A stretch of 14,472 bases of DNA from Actinomyces sp. (GTDB lineage: Bacteria > Actinomycetota > Actinomycetes > Actinomycetales > Actinomycetaceae): the NCBI GenBank assembly GCA_018375675.1, contig JAHACW010000058.1, positions 1 through 14,472 on the forward strand, read 5' to 3'. Within the stretch, counting starts at the first letter, position 1; the number at the start of each line of letters is the position of its first letter. Of the stretch, positions 7,323 to 14,037 are shown piece after piece. The notes under the pieces are model-generated. The model was not told the origin of the DNA. It saw nothing but the letters and a program-made list of their open reading frames with translations, and made no database searches. A program made the position numbers and the translations under genes.

Positions 7323-8062
7323 ACCTGACACTGAGGATCTGGCGCCAAAACGGTCCCGAAGACAAGGGCGCAATTCATGAATACCAGGTGAAGGGAATCT
7401 CGGAAGAGTCCTCGTTCCTGGAGATGCTCGACGTCCTGAACGAAGAGCTCTTCGCACGCGGCGAGGAACCCATCGCCTTCGACTCCGACTGCCGCGAGGG
7501 CATCTGTGGTCAGTGTGGCATCGTCATCAACGGCATCGCTCACGGCCCGGAGGTCACCACGACCTGCCAGCTGCACATGCGTTCCTTCAACGATGGCGAC
7601 GTCATCACGATCGAGCCGTGGCGTGCATCGGGCTTCCCGATTATCAAGGACCTCGTGGTCAACCGCAGCGCCCTGGATCGCATCATCCAGGCCGGCGGCT
7701 ACATCTCCGTGAACACGGGTGCAGCCCCCGACGCGCATGCGACCCCGGTCCCGAAGCAGGACGCGGATCGCGCGTTCGAGGCCGCCGCGTGCATCGGCTG
7801 TGGTGCGTGCGTGGCTGCCTGCCCGAACGCCTCCGCGATGCTCTTCACCTCGGCGAAGGTCACGCACCTCGGCCTGCTCCCGCAGGGCAAGCCCGAGAAC
7901 TACAAGCGTGTCGTCAACATGCTCAACCAGATGGACGAGGAGGGCTTCGGCTCCTGCTCGAACATCGGCGAGTGTGCTGAGGTCTGCCCCAAGCAGATCC
8001 CGCTCGACGTGATCGCAAACCTCAACCGCCAGCTCGGCAAGGCTGCCTTCAAGGGCGTCTGA
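7319..8062 (+). CDS. sdhB: Succinate dehydrogenase iron-sulfur subunit
   Basis: A 247-residue electron-transfer subunit between SdhA and SdhC. The N-terminal ferredoxin domain has [2Fe-2S] cysteines C58, C63, C66 (CREGICGQC) and C83. The C-terminal domain binds the [4Fe-4S] and [3Fe-4S] clusters through [12 protein letters not shown] (C158, C161, C164, C168) and [12 protein letters not shown] (C213, C219, C223). All expected ligands are present. The GTG start at 7319 overlaps the sdhA stop (GTGA) and has GGAG (7309-7312) 6 nt upstream. The frame is open further into sdhA, but the conserved strand [11 protein letters not shown] begins right at this GTG. A strong terminator follows 20 nt after the stop. 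Confidence 0.97.
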   Translation: MNLTLRIWRQNGPEDKGAIHEYQVKGISEESSFLEMLDVLNEELFARGEEPIAFDSDCREGICGQCGIVINGIAHGPEVTTTCQLHMRSFNDGDVITIEPWRASGFPIIKDLVVNRSALDRIIQAGGYISVNTGAAPDAHATPVPKQDADRAFEAAACIGCGACVAACPNASAMLFTSAKVTHLGLLPQGKPENYKRVVNMLNQMDEEGFGSCSNIGECAEVCPKQIPLDVIANLNRQLGKAAFKGV

Positions 8063-8082
8063 TTCGTCTGGAGTGGCCTCGC

Positions 8083-8114
8083 GGAGGGCCCGGCGAGTAC
8101 GCGCCGGGCCCTCC
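8083..8114 (+). terminator. Strong hairpin terminator of sdhCAB
   Basis: A 13-bp perfect GC-rich stem (8083-8095 pairs with 8102-8114) closes a 6-nt loop (AGTACG) and is followed by a short TGCGTTTG stretch. It starts 20 nt after sdhB. It is the strongest hairpin I found in the window, and it separates sdhCAB from the downstream genes. Confidence 0.85.
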
Positions 8115-8205
8115 TGCGTTTGTGAGGAACAGACGCGGCGGCACAGTGATGTGATCGCGGGGCGATGACGAGGCTCGACCGCTGCCATAGCCGCACGCAA
8201 AATGC

Positions 8206-8234
8206 TTATGACGCCGCGGTGGTCGGCGTATCAT
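8206..8234 (+). promoter_or_regulatory. Promoter before the 78-residue membrane protein
   Basis: TATCAT (8229-8234, 5/6 to TATAAT) has TTATGA (8206-8211, 3/6 to TTGACA) at 17-nt spacing. It would give a transcript with a leader of about 25 nt that includes the ribosome site GAGAGGAG at 8253-8260. Confidence 0.5.
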
Positions 8235-8266
8235 GGAGGCATCATCGGCTCAGAGAGGAGCACGCC

Positions 8267-8503
8267 ATGCAATTTGATGAAACCGGTCCGAACACGCATA
8301 CGCGCCGCTACTGGGTCAGTGCGACCGTTGGCATCACGGCGATGATCGCCTTCGCGATTCTGTCGATCCTCCTGCTCCTGGGCATGCTTTTTGGCTCTCC
8401 CCAGATCAAGCCGATCGCCGACTCGCTGTTCCCCTGGAGTCTGCTGGTCTTCGCGGTTGCGGGCGTCTCGATGTTCATCGCGAACGCACGTCCGCGCGAT
8501 TAG
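8267..8503 (+). CDS. Small two-helix membrane protein, function unknown
   Basis: A 78-residue protein that I do not recognise. It begins with a polar segment containing TRRYW (residues 12-16), then a hydrophobic helix at about 17-43, a short loop (GSPQIKPIAD), a second helix at about 54-72, and a short basic tail ending ARPRD. By the positive-inside rule both ends would be cytoplasmic. The ATG at 8267 is chosen because AGAGGAG (8254-8260) lies 6 nt before it. The open frame extends further upstream, but those residues are unlike a protein and would precede the promoter. It has its own promoter and sits between the sdh terminator and tsaD, so a role in succinate dehydrogenase is not implied by operon structure. 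The clear ribosome site and sharp hydrophobic pattern support a real gene. Confidence 0.75.
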   Translation: MQFDETGPNTHTRRYWVSATVGITAMIAFAILSILLLLGMLFGSPQIKPIADSLFPWSLLVFAVAGVSMFIANARPRD

Positions 8504-8516
8504 ATCGACGCTGACG

Positions 8517-8548
8517 ACGCACGCGCCGGACCCGCTCGCTCCGTGCGT
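8517..8548 (+). terminator. Weak hairpin after the small membrane protein
   Basis: ACGCACG (8517-8523) pairs with CGTGCGT (8542-8548) across an 18-nt loop. There is no T-run. It could end the short transcript before tsaD, but such repeats arise easily in DNA of this composition. Confidence 0.2.
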
Positions 8549-8572
8549 GCGGCGGCGCCCGCATGCGCGGAT

Positions 8573-8578
8573 TAAACT
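8573..8578 (+). promoter_or_regulatory. -10 box of tsaD (leaderless)
   Basis: TAAACT fits TANNNT and lies 7 nt before the GTG start at 8586. The intervening GGGGGGC is not a usual Shine-Dalgarno and is too close to the start to act as one. This gives tsaD its own promoter, consistent with its separation from the tsaE-tsaB-rimI genes. Confidence 0.55.
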
Positions 8579-8585
8579 GGGGGGC

Positions 8586-9641
8586 GTGAGTGAACCCCTG
8601 GTCCTTGGTATTGAGTCAACCTGCGACGAGACAGGCATCGGTCTCGTGCGCGGTACGCAGCTGCTGGTCGACCGCACGGCCACGTCGATGGATGAGTACG
8701 CCCGCTACGGCGGCATCATTCCTGAGATCGCGTCGCGCGCGCACCTCGAGTCCTTCCTGCCCACGCTGGATGCTGCGCTCGACGAGGCCGGAGTGACCCT
8801 GGCGGATGTGGACGCGATCGCGGTCGCGGCCGGACCGGGCCTCGTCGGTTCGCTGACCGTCGGTATCTGCGCGGCGAAGGCGCTGGCCTCGTCGCTGGGC
8901 AAGCCCCTGTACGGCGTCAACCACGTGATCGGCCACCTGGCCGTCGATAAGCTCGCTGACGGGCCGCTGCCCGAGCACTTCATCGGACTCGTTGTCTCCG
9001 GCGGCCACTCCAACATCCTCGAGATCCGCAACATTGCGACCGATGTTGTCGAGCTGGGCGGAACCCTGGACGACGCTGCGGGTGAGGCCTTCGACAAGGT
9101 CGGGCGCCTCCTCGACCTGCCCTACCCGGGCGGCCCGCACGTGGACCGTCTGTCTCAGCAGGGGGATCGCGAGGCGATCCGTTTCCCGCGCGGCCTGGCT
9201 GCCGGCAAGGATAAGGAGCGGCACAAGTACGACTTCTCCTTCTCGGGCCTGAAGACCGCCGTCGCCCGATACATTGAGGGCGCGACCGCGCGCGGCGAGG
9301 TTGTCAGCAAGGAGAACGTATGCGCCGCCTTCTCCGAGGCCGTCAACGATTCCCTCACCGCGAAGGCCGTGCGCGCTGCACTGGACACCGGATGTGACAC
9401 GATTGTCGTGGGCGGTGGATTCTCTGCGAATTCCCGACTGCGTGCCCTGCTGGCTGAGAGGGCCGAGGCGGCCGGCGTGCAGGTTCGCATGCCCCCTCTG
9501 CGCTTCTGCACGGACAACGGTGCTCAGATCGCGGCGATTGGCTCCGAGCTGGTCGCGGCCGGCCTGCCGCCGTCGGACTGGGACTTCTCCCCGGATTCGG
9601 GCATGGAGCTGACGACGACGTACCTGGCGCCGCGCGCCTGA
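8586..9641 (+). CDS. tsaD: tRNA N6-adenosine threonylcarbamoyltransferase TsaD
   Basis: A 351-residue ASKHA-fold enzyme (Kae1/YgjD/Gcp family) that transfers threonylcarbamoyl from TC-AMP to A37 of tRNAs, working with TsaB and TsaE in the cytoplasm. The opening LVLGIESTCDETGIGL (residues 5-20) is the family signature. The metal ligands are H113 and H117 in NHVIGHLAVD and D310 in CTDNGAQIA. Other conserved blocks are YGGIIPEIASRAH, GPGLVGSL, VSGGHSNI, DDAAGEAFDKVGRLL and FSFSGLKTAV. The GTG at 8586 is chosen because it places IESTCDET at the normal N-terminal distance and lies 7 nt behind a -10 box. The frame is open further upstream, but that part is high-GC noise. The gene converges with the minus-strand esterase gene, with only 15 bp between stop codons. 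Confidence 0.97.
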   Translation: MSEPLVLGIESTCDETGIGLVRGTQLLVDRTATSMDEYARYGGIIPEIASRAHLESFLPTLDAALDEAGVTLADVDAIAVAAGPGLVGSLTVGICAAKALASSLGKPLYGVNHVIGHLAVDKLADGPLPEHFIGLVVSGGHSNILEIRNIATDVVELGGTLDDAAGEAFDKVGRLLDLPYPGGPHVDRLSQQGDREAIRFPRGLAAGKDKERHKYDFSFSGLKTAVARYIEGATARGEVVSKENVCAAFSEAVNDSLTAKAVRAALDTGCDTIVVGGGFSANSRLRALLAERAEAAGVQVRMPPLRFCTDNGAQIAAIGSELVAAGLPPSDWDFSPDSGMELTTTYLAPRA

Positions 9642-9645
9642 GAGC

Positions 9646-9657
9646 GGCCCGCGGGCC
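9646..9657. terminator. GC palindrome between convergent tsaD and esterase genes
   Basis: GGCCCGCGGGCC is a perfect 12-bp palindrome in the 15-bp gap between the two stop codons, touching the esterase stop. As a hairpin it allows only a 4-bp stem with a 4-nt loop, so it may be a weak bidirectional stop signal at best. Confidence 0.2.
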
Positions 9658-11231
9658 TAGCGCAGGCCGTCCATGAAGCTCTGCGCGATCGAGCTCCACG
9701 AGGTGTAGAAGCCGCCCACCATGTTGGCGGCGATACCGATGAGGAGCGCCGCGCTTACCGTGGCCGCCCCGAGGGACGTCAGACGCGCCAGGTATCCGAG
9801 TCCTCGGAGCACGGGACGCGGTACAGAGGCGAAGAGACCCGAGCGTTGCGCGCGGTGACGCGCCCGGTGCGGATGGTCGTCGGCCTGTTCGCGCTCGTCG
9901 CCGTGACGGCGCAGCTGCCAGCGTGGCGCGACAGTCCACGCGACCACGAGCGAGACGAGCACGCCGGCGATCAGGAGACCCAGCGTCAGGTACCCGTTCG
10001 GGGCGGTCGGCCGGACCTCGTGCGTCACGGTCGTCACCGGGACGATGGAGGCGCTAGCGTCGGAGGACTGTGCGGTCGCCGCCGTCGAAGCGGCGCCGAC
10101 GGCCCGGGAGACCCGGTCGGAGGACCCCCACCACGCCAGCATCGTCGGAATGTGCTCGCGCCACAGTGGTCCCGCGTGCCCGCCCGTCGGAGGCACGTCC
10201 GTGGTGACGCTGTCGGGTTCCTTGACGGCTGCCGCCATCTTGAGGGCGGTGTATGCGCCGCCAACGGCGTCGTCGCCGGCGGCCATCGCGTAGATGCGCA
10301 TCCCGTCGGGAGTGCGATTTGCGAGCATGATCGACAGCGTGTTGTCGGCCAGGTACTGGTCGCCCTGGTTGGTCATCTGTCCCTCGATCTGCGTGTCATA
10401 ACCGGACAGAGAGGCGGCGGCGCCGTAGGTCTCGGGCGTGCGCAGGGCCGTCCAGATCGCGCAGTAGGCGCCGGCGGAGAATCCGCCGATCAACCAGGCG
10501 TCGCGATTGGACGTCGTATTGGGGAAATTGTGCCGAATCATCTCGGGGACGTCGTGGGACACCCACGTGTAGACGGCGGGACGCCCCTCGATGTCGGCGC
10601 AGTCGTGGGCCTCCTCGTCGACGCTGAGGGAGGGGCCGACGATGATTGTTGGCGGGATGATCCCCGCGTCGATGGCGTTGTTGAGCGCTTCCTGAACCTG
10701 CGCGCCCTGCATCGTGCCGTCGGCCTCGCCCGGGTAGCCGTGGAGAAGCTCGATGACCGCGTAGGTCTTGCCGTCGGTAGGGGAGTAGTCGCGTGGGGTG
10801 ATGACGAAGACGGGGAGAGTGATCCCGCTTGACGGGCCGGTCCAGGTGGTCTGGAGCATGCCGTCTTCGGTCTTTGTGAAGGTCGCGTCGAGTTCGGATA
10901 CGGCGGCGGACTGCGCCTCGACGTCGGCCTCTCCACCGGACTGGGCGCTCGTTCCGACGACGGTTGAGAACACGAGTTTTGCCAGGTCCCCGCTGGTTTT
11001 TACGAGCCCGAGCGAGCGATTGAAGACGAGGGCCCCCGCGGACGCGATGAGGATTGTGGGAACGAGGAGGATGACCGTGCGCCCGAGCCACCGCCTCGCG
11101 CGTCCCGGGCAGCGCGACGGGGCCGAGCGCGCAAGCAGAGAAGCCCCAGCCAACAGAGACAGAATCGCCAGGACGGCGACTACCGCGAGGGTCTTGATCG
11201 AGGTCAGGGGGATGTTTCCCAGGGCGCTCAT
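9657..11231 (-). CDS. Membrane-anchored serine esterase, probable aminoacyl-lipid hydrolase
   Basis: A 524-residue alpha/beta-hydrolase of the putative-esterase type (PF00756-like). Two N-terminal transmembrane helices (about 11-33 and 52-70) precede the catalytic domain (about 125-370), and two more (about 413-435 and 484-503) follow it. The nucleophile is S252 in GFSAG. HGYPGEAD (164-171) is the oxyanion region, D320 or D321 the likely acid, and H352 in GGHAGPLW the likely catalytic histidine. The loops between helices 1-2 and 3-4 are Arg/His-rich, so the positive-inside rule puts the catalytic domain outside the membrane. The ATG overlaps the stop of the upstream synthase gene by 4 nt, so the two are co-translated. 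This pairing recalls the alanyl-lipid hydrolase AhyD described beside aminoacyl-lipid synthases in Corynebacterium glutamicum and enterococci, hence the proposed role. A general secreted esterase or mycolyl-type acyltransferase is the alternative. Confidence 0.8.
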   Translation of the reverse strand: MSALGNIPLTSIKTLAVVAVLAILSLLAGASLLARSAPSRCPGRARRWLGRTVILLVPTILIASAGALVFNRSLGLVKTSGDLAKLVFSTVVGTSAQSGGEADVEAQSAAVSELDATFTKTEDGMLQTTWTGPSSGITLPVFVITPRDYSPTDGKTYAVIELLHGYPGEADGTMQGAQVQEALNNAIDAGIIPPTIIVGPSLSVDEEAHDCADIEGRPAVYTWVSHDVPEMIRHNFPNTTSNRDAWLIGGFSAGAYCAIWTALRTPETYGAAASLSGYDTQIEGQMTNQGDQYLADNTLSIMLANRTPDGMRIYAMAAGDDAVGGAYTALKMAAAVKEPDSVTTDVPPTGGHAGPLWREHIPTMLAWWGSSDRVSRAVGAASTAATAQSSDASASIVPVTTVTHEVRPTAPNGYLTLGLLIAGVLVSLVVAWTVAPRWQLRRHGDEREQADDHPHRARHRAQRSGLFASVPRPVLRGLGYLARLTSLGAATVSAALLIGIAANMVGGFYTSWSSIAQSFMDGLR

Positions 11232-13927
11232 CGGTGCTCCTTTCCGCTCCCATCGGACGAGGCCGTGGCAGCGAGTGCGTCCGCAGCGGATGTGCTTTCC
11301 CGCGAGGCTGCTCGGGTCGATCGCAGGTCACCGACGCCTTTAGCGGCGAGCTTGGCGAGGCCTCCGGCGACGGAGGCGACGAGCGTGAGGGTCTGCGCGG
11401 GGGATACGTGGGGCACGTAGGCGTGCGAGATGGCCAGTCCGACGGTCGCAAGAGAGGCCGGATCCGGCACCGCCAGGTACAGGGACTGCGTGCGGGGCTT
11501 GAACTTACGCTTGAACGCGTGCAGCGAGGTGAAGCCGTAGAGTGGCTCCATGATGGCGGCCAGCGCGTCGGTGAGGGGGCCAAAGGCCGAGGTGTCATCG
11601 GCCGAGCGCGACAGGGGCGCACCCGACAGAGACAGGATCTCTAGCCCTTCTTCCTGCGCCGCCAGGGCTGCCTTGCCGATGAGGAACTCGATCGCGGGAC
11701 GCCACCCGGTTGTACGCCGACGCATGACGTCCAGGGTCAGGCCGACGACTGTTCCGTCGCGGTAGATCGGCAGCCACGAGGTCACGGCGTGGATCGTCGA
11801 CTCCTCGTCGATGGCGACCAGGATGCGCGTCTCGGGGACAGCGAGTTCGGGTACACCGCCGAGCGTAAAGCTCATCTCAGGTAGGGCCTTGTCATCGCTC
11901 CACGTATCGGAGATGACGGTGATCTGATCGCGCCAGCCTGCCGGGCACTCCTCCCAGGTGGTCCACACGGCCTCAACGCCCTCGCGGGTTGCGTGGTTCA
12001 TGGCGGTGCGCACGTCCTGGTAGGCCTTGCCCTTGAAAGCGAGGTCGGGGAGGTCCAGCAGTGACTCTTCGGCAACCTGCATGATCGTCCAGCCCTCCTC
12101 TCGCGCGGCCTGCGCGAGCTCCTCGTGGACCGAGTAGAGCGCGGGGGTCAGGCCCGAGGTGGACGCGAAGGACGAGAACTGCGCGATCGCCTCGGAGGCC
12201 TTGCCCGGCTCGTACGCCAGGTCTGTGACCGTCAGAGCGACGCCGCCCGACCCGCGGTAGGCGACCCCGGCCTCGCCGGAAGGGGACACCCACACCTGGT
12301 TGCCCTCCCAGGTCTGCATCCACCCGAGGGTTCCTGCACCGTGGGTGCGCAGGAGCGGCGTGAGGCTCTCGAGCGGCGAGGACAGCGGGATACGAGGCCG
12401 GGCGAGCAGCGCGCTCAGGATGATGGCGAGGGTGCCGACCCAGGCGACGAGGGGGACCCACAGGACGGGTGCCTCGGCGAAGAGGGTCATCGGAACCAGG
12501 GACGGCTCGAAGATCGAGGCCGTCGCCGTGGGGAGCAGCGCGAGGGTGTAATCGTGGAGGATCTGCAGGGGAGTCGCATAGTCGGTGACGGTCACGTCGT
12601 CGCCGGAGTTGAGGGCCTCGAGGGGGACGAAGGAGTCGCTCGTGAGGAACCCGAGGATGAGGACCGCGCCCGCGCAGCCGACCATGAGGAGCAGCCAGCG
12701 CCGCAGCAGGGTCGAGGTCGTGGAGGGCTCCGCGTGAATCGTGAAGGAACGGCGCACCCACCACGTGATGACGCACAGGGCGGCGTTGAGGATCACCGGA
12801 ACGAGGAGGAGCGAGGCCGTGGTGACGAGCTCGGGCCTGGCCATCCCGTTCTCGTCGGTGCCCTGGGTGAGTGCGACACCCGTCGCCGCGACCGTCGACA
12901 GACCGAGGACCAGCTGGAGGATGAGGGTGCCGAAGTAGGCGGCGCGCCTGCCCTTGCGCAGCCCGTAGGCGAAGATCAACTGAAGAGTGATGGGGGCCAG
13001 GCACAGCAGAGTTGTGATGACGCCGGTGCGCCCGTCGAGCCACCACGCGGGGCCCAGCGACCAGCGCATCTGCGCGAGCGGTCCCTCGGGGGCCGAAGAA
13101 ATAACGGTCAGCGCTGCCGCACACGCCCAGCACAGGGCAGCGACGGAGGCGAGCTGACGTCCGATCGTGATGTCGTTTCCGGACCCGCTGCGCGCCCCGC
13201 GAACCCCCGCCAGCCGCGCGGCTACGATGCCCGCGAGGAGCGCCCACACGCGCGCATACGAGATCGCCGATCCGAGGATCGCCGCCGACAGGAGGAGGAT
13301 TCCGATGAGGAGGAAATGGGCGCGCCAGCGCCAGTGAGAGGCCAGCGACTGCGCTGCGGCGCCCACGAGGGCGACGAGGATGAGGCTTGTGCCCCACAGG
13401 CTCCCCGCATCGATCGTCTGCCCCCACATGGTGAACACCTTGGTGAGCAGGGGAAGCGTCAGCCACGTGGCGGCGACGCCGACGACCTGGCCGGCAGCGG
13501 CTGCCGCCACCCACGCGCGCGTACCGAGGTGCCTCTCGGCGGCGCCTCCCGCAATGATCATCGTGGCGATGCCGAGCACGGCTGTGGCGATGAAATTGCC
13601 GGGAACCGCGCCGACGGAGGAGAGAATCGACCACCAGTGAGGGCGGGACGGGGTGGCCTCGAGGGCTGTGAATTGATTACGCCAGACCCAGTAGGTCGCC
13701 GACACGATCGTCAGGGCGACCGTAAGGACGGCGGTAGCAGGGCACCGCGACAGCCAGCGGACGGTGAGGTGGGCTAGTGAGGAGAGTAATAACCACACAG
13801 TCTGTAGGGTCACCCCGATGGGGGACGTGATCCTGACGAGCGTCGATGGTGCGCCGCCGGTATCGGGTGTCTGTGTTGCTTCCTGTACCACGGGCGAGTG
13901 TCCTCTCAGCGTCACTTTTCGAGCCAC
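11228..13927 (-). CDS. MprF-like aminoacyl-phospholipid synthase (DUF2156)
   Basis: A protein of up to 899 residues. Residues about 60-510 form roughly 12-13 hydrophobic helices. Residues about 520-820 form the cytoplasmic LPG_synthase_C/DUF2156 domain, a tandem GNAT-like fold that transfers an amino acid from aminoacyl-tRNA to a lipid head group. Family blocks are GEAGVAYRGSGGVALTVTD, SLLDLPDLAFKGKAYQDVR, MSFTLGG, LDVMRRRTTGWRPAIEFLI, LSLSGAPL and YGFTSLHAFKRKFKP. Part of the membrane region (ERHLG near 131-135) resembles a degenerate rhomboid fold without the catalytic GxSG serine. A long Ala/Ser tail ends the protein. No lysyl-tRNA synthetase domain follows, so it is not LysX-like. The amino acid (Ala or Lys) and lipid (phosphatidylglycerol or diacylglycerol) cannot be read from sequence. 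The start is uncertain: GTG 13927 lies only 4 nt after a -10 box, while GTG 13891 has AGAGGA 9 nt upstream and may be the true start. Confidence 0.85.
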   Translation of the reverse strand: MARKVTLRGHSPVVQEATQTPDTGGAPSTLVRITSPIGVTLQTVWLLLSSLAHLTVRWLSRCPATAVLTVALTIVSATYWVWRNQFTALEATPSRPHWWSILSSVGAVPGNFIATAVLGIATMIIAGGAAERHLGTRAWVAAAAAGQVVGVAATWLTLPLLTKVFTMWGQTIDAGSLWGTSLILVALVGAAAQSLASHWRWRAHFLLIGILLLSAAILGSAISYARVWALLAGIVAARLAGVRGARSGSGNDITIGRQLASVAALCWACAAALTVISSAPEGPLAQMRWSLGPAWWLDGRTGVITTLLCLAPITLQLIFAYGLRKGRRAAYFGTLILQLVLGLSTVAATGVALTQGTDENGMARPELVTTASLLLVPVILNAALCVITWWVRRSFTIHAEPSTTSTLLRRWLLLMVGCAGAVLILGFLTSDSFVPLEALNSGDDVTVTDYATPLQILHDYTLALLPTATASIFEPSLVPMTLFAEAPVLWVPLVAWVGTLAIILSALLARPRIPLSSPLESLTPLLRTHGAGTLGWMQTWEGNQVWVSPSGEAGVAYRGSGGVALTVTDLAYEPGKASEAIAQFSSFASTSGLTPALYSVHEELAQAAREEGWTIMQVAEESLLDLPDLAFKGKAYQDVRTAMNHATREGVEAVWTTWEECPAGWRDQITVISDTWSDDKALPEMSFTLGGVPELAVPETRILVAIDEESTIHAVTSWLPIYRDGTVVGLTLDVMRRRTTGWRPAIEFLIGKAALAAQEEGLEILSLSGAPLSRSADDTSAFGPLTDALAAIMEPLYGFTSLHAFKRKFKPRTQSLYLAVPDPASLATVGLAISHAYVPHVSPAQTLTLVASVAGGLAKLAAKGVGDLRSTRAASRESTSAADALAATASSDGSGKEHR

Positions 13928-13931
13928 ATCA

Positions 13932-13937
13932 AGGATA
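13932..13937 (-). promoter_or_regulatory. -10 box of the synthase-esterase operon
   Basis: Read on the minus strand this is TATCCT, fitting TANNNT. It lies 4 nt before GTG 13927, too short for the usual leaderless spacing. It fits better with a short leader carrying AGAGGA (13901-13906 on the plus-strand numbering) and a start at GTG 13891. No clear -35 box is visible. Confidence 0.5.
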
Positions 13938-13995
13938 CGTCGGCGTTCTGAGAGTCACCTGAATGCTGTCTGTGAGTGTGTGACGGTGACGACAG

Positions 13996-14023
13996 TGCCC
14001 CGCGCCGGTAAAGACGCGGGGCA
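13996..14023 (-). terminator. Terminator hairpin after the glutamate-cysteine ligase gene
   Basis: A 9-bp perfect stem (13996-14004 with 14015-14023) and a 10-nt loop begins 14 nt after the ligase stop codon on the minus strand. It precedes the promoter of the synthase operon and so separates the two transcripts. The T-run is weak, as is common in high-GC genomes. Confidence 0.65.
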
Positions 14024-14037
14024 ACGGTTCGAAAGCG

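Noticed and set aside
5307..7457. 716-codon open frame on the minus strand opposite sdhA
   Set aside because: It is the antisense shadow of sdhA, whose GC-rich third positions suppress stop codons. It has no recognisable domain, no ribosome site, and sdhA is certain.
8140..8156. CACA-GTGA-TGTG symmetric motif as a CRP/GlxR site
   Set aside because: The spacing does not match the TGTGA-N6-TCACA consensus, and it is too short to stand out from chance.
10396..11622. 408-codon minus-strand frame spanning the synthase/esterase junction
   Set aside because: It is composition-driven and overlaps two genes with clear motifs in a different frame.
11973..13634. 553-codon minus-strand frame in another phase of the synthase gene
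   Set aside because: It is an Arg/Pro/His-rich frame shadow. The DUF2156 motifs are all in the other frame.
12125..13777. 550-codon plus-strand frame opposite the synthase gene
   Set aside because: The product is almost entirely Arg, Gly, Asp and Glu, typical of antisense reading of a hydrophobic protein gene.
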